Shown: positions 1 through 8,460, counted from the first letter of the stretch. The stretch is DNA of 64,000 nt from Halomonas maura (GCF_030409305.1 NZ_JAUFPQ010000012.1:124001-188000); one strand, 5' to 3'. The notes: generated by a model from the sequence alone, not told the origin. Numbers and translations: made by a program.

Positions 1-272
1 TGCTTCGCCGCAAGATATTTCTGAAGGCCATCTTCGTTGCCCCGCAGACGAAACACGATGACTTCTTCGATCGCTGCGGCAAGGAACCGGGACGTTTCCC
101 GTTCGTCTTCGACCTCAGCGTCTCCATGAGCTAGCTCTAGGAACCGCCCACCCATTGCCATGAGTTCGCCAAGCGATAGCTCAGAAAAGCAATGTGAAAA
201 CCGAGAGACGGACTGGAAGAAATTCAGCTCTTCAAATTCGTCGGCCGCCTCTTCATAACTGCGATCACTCAT
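1..272 (-). CDS. Hypothetical protein, 3' end outside window
   Basis: Open frame of 90 codons without a stop, running off the left edge, so the C-terminus is missing. It begins MSDRSYEEAADEF and is rich in Glu and Asp. The ATG at 272 is preceded by a good AAGGAG ribosome binding site at about 8 bases, which fixes the start. No signal peptide, membrane segment or recognisable motif is seen. It follows the 65-codon gene at 330-527 by 57 bases on the same strand, so the two may share a cassette or transcript. Base composition is AT-richer than the core genome to the right. No function can be assigned. Confidence 0.6.
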   Translation of the reverse strand, partial: MSDRSYEEAADEFEELNFFQSVSRFSHCFSELSLGELMAMGGRFLELAHGDAEVEDERETSRFLAAAIEEVIVFRLRGNEDGLQKYLAAK

Positions 273-329
273 TTACCTTTCTCCTTTATGGCTAGGGCAC
301 CTACGTTAGGGCTAGGCATTGAGACCACT

Positions 330-527
330 TTAAAGAAAAGAGGGTAGCTTCTCCTCAAATGCATCTTGCGCAGAACAAAAGCGCTTTCCAACTTCTAGCC
401 ATTGCTCTAAATCTTGCAGAGTAGGGCTTTTGCTTTCGTTTAGCTTTTTCCAAGCCTCATGAAGTTCGTCGGCGTAGACATTTGCATTGTTACGTAATTC
501 AACAATTCTATCGAGAAGAGTTGTCAC
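330..527 (-). CDS. Small hypothetical protein (65 aa)
   Basis: Short mostly helical protein beginning MTTLLDRIVELRNNANVYAD. The start codon is GTG at 527, chosen because AAGGAG lies 7 bases upstream. It contains no membrane segment or known motif. Its upstream spacer carries an attC-like site (568-650), so the gene sits where the first gene of an integron cassette would be expected, directly behind the recombination core. I do not recognise the family. Small cassette proteins of this kind include antitoxins and regulators, but nothing in the sequence supports a particular choice. Confidence 0.5.
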   Translation of the reverse strand: MTTLLDRIVELRNNANVYADELHEAWKKLNESKSPTLQDLEQWLEVGKRFCSAQDAFEEKLPSFL

Positions 528-567
528 GTTCGCTCCTTACATGACCGAAGAGGCTGAATTTAACTGT

Positions 568-650
568 GCCTAACACTGAGGTAACTGATCGCTTTGGAGC
601 GGAGTCAAAGGCGCAGTAGAAAAGCGGTCCGGTTAACCGCCTGGTTAGAA
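568..650 (-). mobile_element. attC-like recombination site 1
   Basis: On the minus strand the element begins with the R''-like core TTCTAAC (644-650), 11 bases after the stop of the 183-residue gene, and ends with a perfect GTTRRRY core GTTAGGC (568-574). The 83-bp length and partly complementary inner arms fit an integron attC site. The next gene starts about 40 bases further on. Confidence 0.55.
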
Positions 651-660
651 CTCATTGGCT

Positions 661-1212
661 CTACTCCAATGCTAATGATCTTGTACATGCAAAGGCTAAA
701 TTAGCGACAAGGTCGGAGCGACAAATTAGCTCCTCGACCTCATCCTCCGAATAGTTTGGCCCAATGTCTTTGGCGACTAGCCATCGCTGTACTTGTTGCT
801 CGTACCCATGTGTATAGGCAGACAACGGTTTCCAATGTTTTTCGTATAGAGATTTTGCCTTGACATCACGCCCAGCGCTCTCGCTGAGCGCGCGCTCTAC
901 AGAGGTAAAAATAGTTGCTATGTCAATTTGTCGCTGCGTTCCTCCAATTATATTTTTCACTTGTTCCTCCGTTGCACAATGCGATGTCCACACACCCCTA
1001 ACTGTGGTCTCTAGCAACAGGCGGAGCAAAGAAAACGCCGTGGCTTCCACCGGAGTTTTGTTGCTTAGGAGTATAAGAATTGCACTTTGGTGCTGCTGGG
1101 CAATTGCGAACAATGACGCCGCGATGCGACTTCGATCATCATTTTTGAGACGAAGCGCATGTAAATCTCTCGCTCGCTGATTGGCGTCGGATATTGCTGA
1201 TTCAAGGTCCAT
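661..1212 (-). CDS. Hypothetical protein, DUF6988/DUF5677-like (183 aa)
   Basis: All-helical soluble protein beginning MDLESAISDANQRARDL. The central segment has the pattern LLRLLLETTVRG and a later SAYTHG motif, which recall a family of HEPN-like proteins of unknown function (DUF6988 or DUF5677); this is recognition by eye and uncertain. Its ATG at 1212 has only a weak ribosome binding site. The gene is followed within 11 bases by an attC-like site and preceded by a long intergenic repeat, so it is probably cargo of an integron cassette. Several helical HEPN-like proteins act as RNases in toxin or defence systems, but no catalytic motif is clear here. Confidence 0.6.
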   Translation of the reverse strand: MDLESAISDANQRARDLHALRLKNDDRSRIAASLFAIAQQHQSAILILLSNKTPVEATAFSLLRLLLETTVRGVWTSHCATEEQVKNIIGGTQRQIDIATIFTSVERALSESAGRDVKAKSLYEKHWKPLSAYTHGYEQQVQRWLVAKDIGPNYSEDEVEELICRSDLVANLAFACTRSLALE

Positions 1213-1227
1213 ACGTAGCTCGTAGTT

Positions 1228-1435
1228 CTAACAAGTATTAAGCCGCACGCTCTGAAATTGGATGAACGCGCTCGCGCGTTCAACAATGTAATGTTTCACG
1301 CCCCTAACCAACCTAAATACATGGGAATCAAACATTTCTTGACAACTTATCACTAATCATCATACCGCTGCATAACACCGACGAACGATCTTGCTGCCCT
1401 TTGAACTTGTCTGCTTCGGGTCGAGAACGGTCGAA
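1228..1435. repeat. Intergenic repeat family A, copy 1 (near full length)
   Basis: Aligns by eye with 11041-11240. Shared blocks on the plus strand are ACGCTCTGA, a GAACGCGC/GCGCGTTCAACAAT inverted repeat at 1261-1288, then ACACCGA[CT]GAACG and a CTTYGGGTCG block. A GCATAAC core (1370-1376) resembles one end of an attC site, but no matching second core was found. The 242-bp spacer 1213-1454 holds no supported gene. Confidence 0.5.
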
Positions 1436-1454
1436 TCTCCCATGCACCTCCATG

Positions 1455-2228
1455 TCAGATGACATTCTGCATCACCCTACATTGTGGATACGCTGAGCAC
1501 CCCCAGAACTGCTTCCCAGCACTTTCGCCTCGTTTCGCAGTGCGCAACACCATGCTGCTTCCGCACTTCGGACATTTCCGTTCAGCGCTAGGGCCAGAGC
1601 GAGCCTTGAGCTGCGCCACATGTTGGCGATGCGTCTCGCGAGAGGGTGCAAGCCGACCAGTTTGGATCTGTTCTAACGCATCCTGAACCTGAGCCTCCGA
1701 CAGCACTGCCTCACGGAACGATTTAATATAATTGACGTAACCGCCACCGATTGTGACGTTGGCTGGCATCTTGGACTTGAATGTAGAGTTTCCAGTAAAA
1801 ACTACAACCGAGTGGATGGCGTCCGAGGGAACATCAAGCGCGGCTTCCAAGGCTTTAGCGTGCTTGTAATTCTGACGCAGTGGATTCTGAAATCTGAATG
1901 ATTTCCGATACACTTTCTGAGTCCATTGTGCCTGCTTCTCGCTACCGAAGATCCACCCTTTCATGTTTTTCGTTTCCACGACGAAAATACCGAATCGGGA
2001 GACAAAGATATGGTCGATCTGGGTTGTACCGTCAGGTGTTGGAAGCGTGACGTTATGGACTTGATAGTAAGTCTCTGCTGGCAACCGGAACTTGGCCACT
2101 ATCTTGACCAAGGTTTCTCCGACAATACCCTTGAACCATGGGGACTTGAGGAAGCCAATTAGAATGAGCACGGGAATCAGCCACCACAACATCCTAATGG
2201 CTTCATTGATGATCAGTGAGGAATCCAT
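1455..2228 (-). CDS. NERD-domain nuclease-like protein with C-terminal C4 zinc finger
   Basis: 257 residues. One membrane segment (about 12-27) is followed by a NERD domain (about 33-150), whose restriction-endonuclease-like core shows GE at 37-38, D72 in QIDHI, E85 and K87 in VVETKN, and the typical NPLRQN at 115-120. The C-terminus has a topoisomerase-type zinc finger with C219, C222, C244 and C250. NERD proteins are predicted nucleases or DNA-processing factors; the finger should bind single-stranded DNA. The membrane anchor suggests action at the inner membrane. The ATG at 2228 has a weak ribosome binding site, and a MITE-like repeat starts 26 bases upstream. Carriage in a low-GC island of nuclease-type genes makes a defence role possible, but that is inference. 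Confidence 0.8.
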   Translation of the reverse strand: MDSSLIINEAIRMLWWLIPVLILIGFLKSPWFKGIVGETLVKIVAKFRLPAETYYQVHNVTLPTPDGTTQIDHIFVSRFGIFVVETKNMKGWIFGSEKQAQWTQKVYRKSFRFQNPLRQNYKHAKALEAALDVPSDAIHSVVVFTGNSTFKSKMPANVTIGGGYVNYIKSFREAVLSEAQVQDALEQIQTGRLAPSRETHRQHVAQLKARSGPSAERKCPKCGSSMVLRTAKRGESAGKQFWGCSAYPQCRVMQNVI

Positions 2229-2253
2229 GGTCTTCTGTCACCTATACAGTGAT

Positions 2254-2400
2254 TACGCTTTGTCCTGAAAAGTGCCTGAGTCGCCCATACGGCGTTAAAG
2301 ATCGGATCAAAGACCTAATTTACACCGCGTAAACTCCGTATTTTTGCCGATTTTTTCCTTGCTTGGCCATCGCTCGCTGACTTTTCGGACAAAGCTTAAC
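2254..2400. repeat. MITE-like element, copy 1
   Basis: About 147 bp bounded by imperfect terminal inverted repeats, ACGCTTTGTCCTGAAAAG on the left and CTTTTCGGACAAAGCTTA on the right. The interior matches copy 2 (12656-12805) closely: GGCGTTAAAGATCGGATCAA and CACCGCGTAAACTCCGT are shared almost base for base. There is no coding capacity; the minus-strand ORF reading through it is fortuitous. Confidence 0.75.
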
Positions 2401-2433
2401 GTTTTCTGTCCGTGTTGATGGCATGGTTTGCCC

Positions 2434-3054
2434 TCACGTCGCACCAAGAATGGAACGAAGCGCCGCAGCACCTGCCGGAGAAGATAATAGCCAGCCAAGA
2501 GCACCGCAATTAAAAATCACAGTAGCCCAAAATACGACTTGAAAAGACGGTTTCTTGGATTTATGACGAAGCAGCTTTTGTCCAACTAAAGCACCTGGCC
2601 AACCACCTGCCAGCGAGAAAAAGTGCAAGGTGCTCTCTTGGGTTCGCCATCTATCGTTTCTTGCGGCTGACTTGTCGAGTGCGTAGGCAACAAACGTAAC
2701 GGTACTAGCAATGACATAAAGCCCAAGGACGGAAAACGGCAACTTACCGGCAAAGGCCGACACGGCTACAAAGATGAGAAAGACGGCGGCCCATAAGAGT
2801 GAGACATTGCCACGTCCAGATGAAGTAGCCGACAAAGGCGGATGCTCGCCGGCGAACGCAACCTGCTCAGCTCGCGCTCGCCCCTTGGCATCGGCCCTGA
2901 GTTCATAGGTCACGATTTCGTTTCCGACGGGCCTTCGTTGTCGATTTAGAAACGACTTAATGTGAACGAAGACTTGCTGTCCACCACCACTCGGGGTGAT
3001 GAACCCGAAGCCTTTGTCATCCTTCCAATTTGTTATCTTTCCTTGAGAGCGCAT
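2434..3054 (-). CDS. Cold-shock domain and DUF1294 membrane protein
   Basis: 206 residues. The N-terminal 65 residues form a cold-shock OB fold with RNP1-like KGFGFI (14-19) and RNP2-like VFVHI (28-32), predicted to bind single-stranded nucleic acid. The rest is a DUF1294 module with about three hydrophobic segments and the family signature AYALDKSAA followed by GGWPGALVGQ. This two-domain architecture is widespread in Proteobacteria; its role is unknown. The ATG at 3054 follows GGAATTCGGT and has no strong ribosome binding site. It lies between MITE copy 1 and repeat A copy 2, on the same strand as the other island genes. Confidence 0.88.
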   Translation of the reverse strand: MRSQGKITNWKDDKGFGFITPSGGGQQVFVHIKSFLNRQRRPVGNEIVTYELRADAKGRARAEQVAFAGEHPPLSATSSGRGNVSLLWAAVFLIFVAVSAFAGKLPFSVLGLYVIASTVTFVAYALDKSAARNDRWRTQESTLHFFSLAGGWPGALVGQKLLRHKSKKPSFQVVFWATVIFNCGALGWLLSSPAGAAALRSILGAT

Positions 3055-3069
3055 ACCGAATTCCGAAAG

Positions 3070-3215
3070 GGCTTACAGTGATTAGACTGCCCAGCCTATG
3101 ATTGGATGAACGTGCCAGCAGCATTTTCCGACATGTCAGCTTTGGGTCGTCAGCTTCTGTAGCCACCCCATCAGCATAGGTTAACACTCCCCATTCGGCC
3201 AATAACAGACTTTGC
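3070..3215. repeat. Intergenic repeat family A, copy 2 (partial)
   Basis: Shares GATGAACGTGC, GCTTTGGGTCGTC and CATCAGCATAG with copy 4 (11160-11260), and CATCAGCATAG plus a CACTCGGCC-like tail with copy 3 (7760-7862). It lies just beyond the 3' side of the HNH-NACHT gene in the same orientation as copy 3, so the two copies flank that gene as imperfect direct repeats. Confidence 0.55.
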
Positions 3216-3279
3216 TGATGCTTCTGAGTTATCGCTCCAAGCCAATCACGAAACGTCCCGACAGCGTTCGCTCTATGAT

Positions 3280-6200
3280 TTACTCTGCTTCATTCATATG
3301 GGGGTCAGGGATCATGATCGGCCACGACTTTCCAGATACAAGATCGGGATGACGAGGCTCGGCTTCGGGCAATCCGTATTCATCCCTGATCAAGTCAATT
3401 TGATTCAGACAGCGAGCAGCGACTTCCGACCCGCTACCATCTGTGGCCATCGCGAGTAGCTTCCGGCGAAGTTCGGCAACAGGGACCGGCACGACGTTGT
3501 ACGCGCCTTCCCAACTTTCGGACGGTACGTGTTCGGTGATGACTCTTTCCATGGTTCGCCAGCCGATAAAGGAACGCTTGTGATCGTTCTCAAATCTGAC
3601 CAGCAAGAGCAGCCCCTCTTCGTCGGGGGTTTCAGCGACGACGCGGGCAAGCGTCGCAATTCCGGGCGAGGTCGGCCCGTCCTTCAACAGGCCGTACACA
3701 TGAGCCCGCAAATCGGGGTGAGCATCAAGCAGGCTCCCGAGCTCCCTTGCCAGGTGCCAATTATCCAGTGACTTGTCTTCAAAGGCGCCCTGGGCGGTCA
3801 GATCGAGGATACGACGCGCTGAAGACCTTGTCCCAAGCCGGAAGGCGGTCGCTCGCCATCGGTGGCTCGCATAGAAGCGCGCATCTTCTTCGGCCAGCTT
3901 GAACAAGACATCTTCAGCTTGTTCCAAAGGTGAATCGGCGAAGGCCCCTACCATTTCCTCCAAGAAGCGAGGTTCACGTTGCGCAGGGGGCATGCCGTGA
4001 ACGACGGCCAAAGCCTCTGCGGGGCGGTTCACGAACGGCAAGAGGCGCAACCACGCTTTGAGCTCATAGCCCTCACTTTGCGTCATTATCCAAGTCTCAG
4101 TCTTGGCCGCCTCGAAGGTCTCGGCAATGCCATCGGTCACAGCCTTCGTGTCGATATCCTCGCCAGAAAGTACAAGGCTGAGGAGTAGATCGGCGCGTGC
4201 TCGCCTCGACGCGATGGTGATGAGCTTACGGATGGTGCTATCGCACCTTCCGTGCGGCAGCTGCGAGGCGACGATGCCAAGTTCGACGGCGAGTTTCTTC
4301 TGCTCGTCCGTGACGCCTTCCACGATCAGCGGTTCGATCGCGGAGAATATCACTTCCGCTTCCGCCGAAGTCTCGTCAGGATTGATAGCGCGAGCCGTGC
4401 GTTTCTCCTTCACACCCGAGAAGTCAATGCCACCGAGAATGTGCTTTTCTGTCGGTGGTTCGTTCACGGTTCTCCATTGATCGGTAAGCACCCGTGCGGC
4501 GAGCGCACCAAAATGCTCGTCCGTTAGATACTCTTGCATTATTGCGGCTGTTTCCGACGCTTTGATCGCCAGGAAGGCGCGCTGATATTCATGAGTCAAT
4601 GGCCAACGAGCCTCGTTCACGGCCTTGCACGGCCGCCATCTGGCGGCCTCGGCCTCTTTCCGGAAAGCTCTGTAGCGCTCAAGATTGTCGTCAAGCAGCC
4701 GCTTCAAAAGGGGTAACAGCTTCACCGACGGGACGCGGCTCGCAAGCGTAGCGATATGGGCCTTCTGCCAGCGCTTCGCGTCGCCCGAAGCGAGCAGGCG
4801 GTTGCCCCAGTCTTCGACTAGGCTCTGAATAGCCCGAACCGAATCCGCGTCGAAGGACCTGCCGCGATCGGTCGCGCCGTCGGGATGGCGTGAGAGCAGA
4901 TCCGCCAAGCGCACTATCCCTCCGTTGTCCGCCTGCGTCGAGCTCGCAAGTACCGCGGCAACGAGGCTTGGACCCGGCACATGTGCGATGCGGGTTTCCA
5001 TCCCTCTGTAAGTTTCACCTGCTGCGCGATCGTATTTGTCGCCTACTCGCAGACGCGATCCAACGTCGAGCAACGCGTCAACCAAGCGGCCGACGGCCTC
5101 CGGCCCAAGCACTGAGGCGGCAGCTACCGCGCGATCGTCATGGCAGGTGGGATTAGCCAGCGCCAGTTGAAGCAGCGCTTCATCTTCCAGAGTGAACCCG
5201 GCGGACGCCAGAATATCGTCCGCGCCATAGAACAGTGAGCGGCCCGCGCGTACGCGCGCCAGGAGGCCGTCCACGACCGCACACGGATAACGGCTGCGCG
5301 CTTCATAGATGAGTTGTACCCTGGCGTCTTGCCTCTGTTCGATTTCCATCGTGCTGATGATGTTGGACAGCTCGGCGCTGTGGTCCTCAGTGCTCCGCGA
5401 GTACACAATCACACGCAACCGATCAGCGGCCGACGTTTTTTCCACCTCCTGCCGCTCTTGCGCCGCCACGAGTCCTTTTCTGACCAATTCGTCCGTCACC
5501 TCATCGACGAGGCCCTTGCTCGCGATCAGGTCGAAAGTTTTGTCGCCCGCCTCTCGCAACACATCGGCAACATGGCGGTCCGCGCGCCGGAATGCTAGCG
5601 CATCGACAACTGAGGCCTGCACCTCAGGGTCAGGGTCGTTCATAGCAATCGCAGTCGCAAGATCGAGGCCATCCATGCCGCTGTGCGAGGCTATCTCGCT
5701 CAGTACGATAATTCGCGCATTCGGAGACAAGGACCTGATCTTCTTCTTGGCGTCTTTTCCAAGGATCGACGGTCTGAACCGTCGGCAATTGCGCAGTGCG
5801 TTGAGGCTGATCTGCTTGTTTTCGTCGGTAATGAGCGGCCAGACCGCATCGAGGAATTCGGGTCGGCCCGACGTCAGCATGAAGCGGAAAGCGCGATCCA
5901 CTTTTCCGGGCGCGTGCCAGCGCGCCACGAGTCCTTGAATGGTCGCAGCAATCTGCGTCCACACTTCTTCAGTGGAACGGAAGATCATCTCGGCGGCGAG
6001 GATGGGATCCACCTCGAACGCGGCGTTGATCGCCCTGCCACACGCGGTACGCTGGTGCATGTCGCCGCGTGTCAGACGCTCGACAGCAAAGAGGATGGCT
6101 TCCTCCCATGCGGGGAGGTTGAACACCTCCGCCTTCAGTGTCTCACGCGCTTTAGGATCGTCGATCTCGGTGATGATCCGGCGCTCGGCCGAATGAGAGG

Positions 6201-7644
6201 CGTACCATTCCTGAAACTGCTGGTGCTGGAACGAGTAGCCGGGCGTGTCGCCCATACGCGTCAGCACGTGGTTGCTGACGAGCACATCGAGCACCGCGTC
6301 GGGCTGTGGCTTGATCGTGATCTGCCCGTTATCGGCCAGAAGAGTTTCCGTCATGAAGATCGATCGCCGCGCATTACTCTCGGCGATGGCCGTGTTTGCC
6401 GTCTGCGTGGCGAAGACGGCGAGACCGTCGAGATAGTCCTGCTGTAAGTCTTGCACAGTGGCGCACAGCGCTTCCGCGCGGCTCGCGTCCTTCTCGTGCG
6501 CAGACACGAAGTGCCCCAACACCTCCTCCTTGGTCGTCGGGAACGGGGCGTGTTCAGGGAGCAATAGTAGCGATGTCAGATAGAGGGGAGTCGTCACAAG
6601 CTCGCGCACGCCCGCCGTGCGCCAAGCCTGATCCAAAACCTTCGCACCTGCGTCGCTGCGCATGGCGACAGCGATCTGCATTTGCTGCTCTTCGTTGAGC
6701 GGCAGGAGATCGACGCGTGTTCCTCCGAAAGGAATGTCGAGGACTTGCCTACGCGTCGACACGACGAGGCCGAGTTCCGGTAACTCCGCCTTGAGCCTGG
6801 AGACCTGCACGCGCGCACGGGCCCGCGATTGCGTGTCCAGCTCGTTCCAGCCGTCGAGTAGCAGCACGATTCCGTGCTGGACGGCAGCCTTGCGAAAGTC
6901 ATCTTCCGAGATTCCACGGAACGCCTGACGCTTGAGGACCGACTCCAGAACCGTCGCACCTTCCGTCGCCCAATCGCCGAGTGGCACGACGATGGGCATG
7001 TCCTTGCTGCTGGCCAGCATGCCTTCGGCGATCTGGAAGAGTGTCGTGGTCTTGCCCATGCCGGGCCCGGCAACGAGGATCAGATCATCCAGCGACGTGA
7101 CCGCCCTCGCGAGCGCGTTTGTCGTCACTGGGTCATCAAACCCATCTACTTCCAACGTGAGAGCAACTGACGTGGATGGCCATTTCACGGTCTGTTGGAA
7201 GACCTTGAGATCTGCTTCTGCGGCGGTCCGAATACGTGCCGCCAACTGGGTGTCTCCGGCAACCGCTGGCCCACGCGGCACTTCGTTACGCAGCACGCGA
7301 CGCCATGACTCGATTTCCGCCTGTCTCTTCCATTCGCGGAGCTGCCCGATAGTGAATTCCGGATCGGTGGAGTCGATCGCCTTGCCGTGATCGCGGCACA
7401 TCCAGATGCCGTTCCTCGCGGAAGAGCGCTCCTCTGGTGACATAGTCTCATCGTAGCGTGGGCCGCCGGGCGCAGCCGCACAGATGTGGGCCGCCGTGCC
7501 GATGTTGATTTCGCCTTCGCCGTCCGACGTTGCACCGACCGTCGGCGTGCGACACGTTGGAAACGAGCACAGCCAGCCAGCCCGCTTCGCGATCTGTAGC
7601 CTGGTCCTCTCAGTGAAATCGTCTCTATTCTTGCGTTTCGCCAT
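3280..7644 (-). CDS. HNH-NACHT STAND-type NTPase, predicted anti-phage sensor-effector
   Basis: 1454 residues. Residues 1-120 form an HNH nuclease domain: zinc ligands C26 and C31, AAHI with H53, GGPRYD at 60-65, N78, and C83/H86 just before KAID. Residues 185-480 are a NACHT-type P-loop ATPase with Walker A GPGMGKTT (193-200), Walker B LLLDGWNE (261-268) and an STR sensor (296-298). The remaining ~950 residues are helical, with HEAT-like stretches, as in the ligand-sensing C-terminus of STAND proteins. Proteins of this plan (Avs and bacterial NACHT families) detect phage proteins and then activate the N-terminal effector; here DNA cleavage is the likely output. The ATG at 7644 has no clear ribosome binding site. 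GC is intermediate between the neighbouring cassettes and the core, suggesting separate acquisition. Phage defence is inferred from architecture only. Confidence 0.85.
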   Translation of the reverse strand: MAKRKNRDDFTERTRLQIAKRAGWLCSFPTCRTPTVGATSDGEGEINIGTAAHICAAAPGGPRYDETMSPEERSSARNGIWMCRDHGKAIDSTDPEFTIGQLREWKRQAEIESWRRVLRNEVPRGPAVAGDTQLAARIRTAAEADLKVFQQTVKWPSTSVALTLEVDGFDDPVTTNALARAVTSLDDLILVAGPGMGKTTTLFQIAEGMLASSKDMPIVVPLGDWATEGATVLESVLKRQAFRGISEDDFRKAAVQHGIVLLLDGWNELDTQSRARARVQVSRLKAELPELGLVVSTRRQVLDIPFGGTRVDLLPLNEEQQMQIAVAMRSDAGAKVLDQAWRTAGVRELVTTPLYLTSLLLLPEHAPFPTTKEEVLGHFVSAHEKDASRAEALCATVQDLQQDYLDGLAVFATQTANTAIAESNARRSIFMTETLLADNGQITIKPQPDAVLDVLVSNHVLTRMGDTPGYSFQHQQFQEWYASHSAERRIITEIDDPKARETLKAEVFNLPAWEEAILFAVERLTRGDMHQRTACGRAINAAFEVDPILAAEMIFRSTEEVWTQIAATIQGLVARWHAPGKVDRAFRFMLTSGRPEFLDAVWPLITDENKQISLNALRNCRRFRPSILGKDAKKKIRSLSPNARIIVLSEIASHSGMDGLDLATAIAMNDPDPEVQASVVDALAFRRADRHVADVLREAGDKTFDLIASKGLVDEVTDELVRKGLVAAQERQEVEKTSAADRLRVIVYSRSTEDHSAELSNIISTMEIEQRQDARVQLIYEARSRYPCAVVDGLLARVRAGRSLFYGADDILASAGFTLEDEALLQLALANPTCHDDRAVAAASVLGPEAVGRLVDALLDVGSRLRVGDKYDRAAGETYRGMETRIAHVPGPSLVAAVLASSTQADNGGIVRLADLLSRHPDGATDRGRSFDADSVRAIQSLVEDWGNRLLASGDAKRWQKAHIATLASRVPSVKLLPLLKRLLDDNLERYRAFRKEAEAARWRPCKAVNEARWPLTHEYQRAFLAIKASETAAIMQEYLTDEHFGALAARVLTDQWRTVNEPPTEKHILGGIDFSGVKEKRTARAINPDETSAEAEVIFSAIEPLIVEGVTDEQKKLAVELGIVASQLPHGRCDSTIRKLITIASRRARADLLLSLVLSGEDIDTKAVTDGIAETFEAAKTETWIMTQSEGYELKAWLRLLPFVNRPAEALAVVHGMPPAQREPRFLEEMVGAFADSPLEQAEDVLFKLAEEDARFYASHRWRATAFRLGTRSSARRILDLTAQGAFEDKSLDNWHLARELGSLLDAHPDLRAHVYGLLKDGPTSPGIATLARVVAETPDEEGLLLLVRFENDHKRSFIGWRTMERVITEHVPSESWEGAYNVVPVPVAELRRKLLAMATDGSGSEVAARCLNQIDLIRDEYGLPEAEPRHPDLVSGKSWPIMIPDPHMNEAE

Positions 7645-7759
7645 TATGTATGTACGGTTACACGGATTCGCTGTAACTAACCGGAATTTAACAAGCTAAC
7701 GGATCGTGCTGTATAGGATCAAGTTGCCGGTGCGGACTCAATATCGAAACCTAACTTTT

Positions 7760-7862
7760 CAACAAGTCGAGTGCCAAGTTTGGGTCATCAACTGCCCCAG
7801 CACCCCCATCAGCATAGACTAAAGTTCCTCACTCGGCCAGAAGCGGACTTTCGGTGAGTCCT
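7760..7862. repeat. Intergenic repeat family A, copy 3 (partial)
   Basis: Contains TTTGGGTCATCAACTGCC and CATCAGCATAGACTAAAG followed by CACTCGGCC, matching copies 2 and 4. It lies 116 bases upstream of the HNH-NACHT start and directly abuts attC-like site 2. The spacer 7645-7862 holds no gene. Confidence 0.5.
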
Positions 7863-7863
7863 C

Positions 7864-7968
7864 ATGTAACGCCAATATTCAGCGGCGGCCTTTGCGTAGC
7901 GAAGCGGAGAAAAGGCCGTCCGGTGGAGTCCCGTTATGGCCGGAACGAACTGCAATGACTTGTTATGT
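7864..7968 (-). mobile_element. attC-like recombination site 2
   Basis: On the minus strand the site starts at ACATAACAAG, overlapping the stop codon of the 157-residue gene, and ends in GGCGTTACAT. The centre forms a hairpin of GGCCTTT and AAAGGCC around a CGCTTCGC-type loop. Length 105 bp. This is the clearest integron-type attC site in the window. Confidence 0.75.
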
Positions 7969-8436
7969 TTTTTCATAGGGTTTGGTCACTTCTTGCTGGG
8001 CTACCTTTTGGAAAACAGATACTTTTTCCCGGGCAGACGCAACCATTCTGTCAACCAACTCTAATTCCTGATTATTTTTGTTCAGGAAAATGAATGCCTG
8101 AACGTCAGAGACCATGTTGAATGCTGCCACTCGTATGGGATCACTTGAAATTATCTGGACTTCATTAAATGCACGGAGATAGTCGCCGTAGGAATCAGAA
8201 CCGGGAGCGCAAGTACTATAAAGATGCTGCTGAATCAGCTCTTGTGACTTGGCCAACAGATCAACGTATTTTGTTTTCTTCTCTTCCTGCAGCCTATAAA
8301 AATTCGCCTTCGCTTCCTTTCGATCTTCATGTTGTTGGCTTTTTATGAGCGTAAAAAAGGTGGCTCCGCCTGAAATCAAAGCTCCAAGGCCGATTTTAAC
8401 CGCCGTATCAATAACTTGTAACCATGTTAATTCCAT
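7963..8436 (-). CDS. Hypothetical membrane-anchored coiled-coil protein (157 aa)
   Basis: A single N-terminal membrane segment (about residues 11-31) is followed by a charged helical region rich in Lys, Glu and Gln (about 35-75) that could form a coiled coil. There is no catalytic motif. The stop codon overlaps the first core of attC-like site 2, and attC-like site 3 ends 24 bases upstream of the ATG, so this gene fills one complete cassette interval. The base composition is AT-rich. I do not recognise the family. Small anchored proteins like this occur both as effectors and as structural adaptors; neither can be chosen here. Confidence 0.7.
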   Translation of the reverse strand: MELTWLQVIDTAVKIGLGALISGGATFFTLIKSQQHEDRKEAKANFYRLQEEKKTKYVDLLAKSQELIQQHLYSTCAPGSDSYGDYLRAFNEVQIISSDPIRVAAFNMVSDVQAFIFLNKNNQELELVDRMVASAREKVSVFQKVAQQEVTKPYEKT

Positions 8437-8460
8437 CGCGGCATCCGATGCTTTAGAGAA

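Noticed and set aside
568-650. CRISPR array in the island
   Set aside because: The repeated elements are attC-like palindromes of different lengths separated by whole genes, not short regular repeats with unique spacers, and there are no cas genes.
1065-1286. 73-codon ORF overlapping the 183-residue cassette gene
   Set aside because: It begins in repeat A copy 1, overlaps a better-supported gene out of frame and lacks a ribosome binding site.
3017-3202. 61-codon minus-strand ORF overlapping the cold-shock gene start
   Set aside because: It lies inside repeat A copy 2, and the other copies do not keep the frame.
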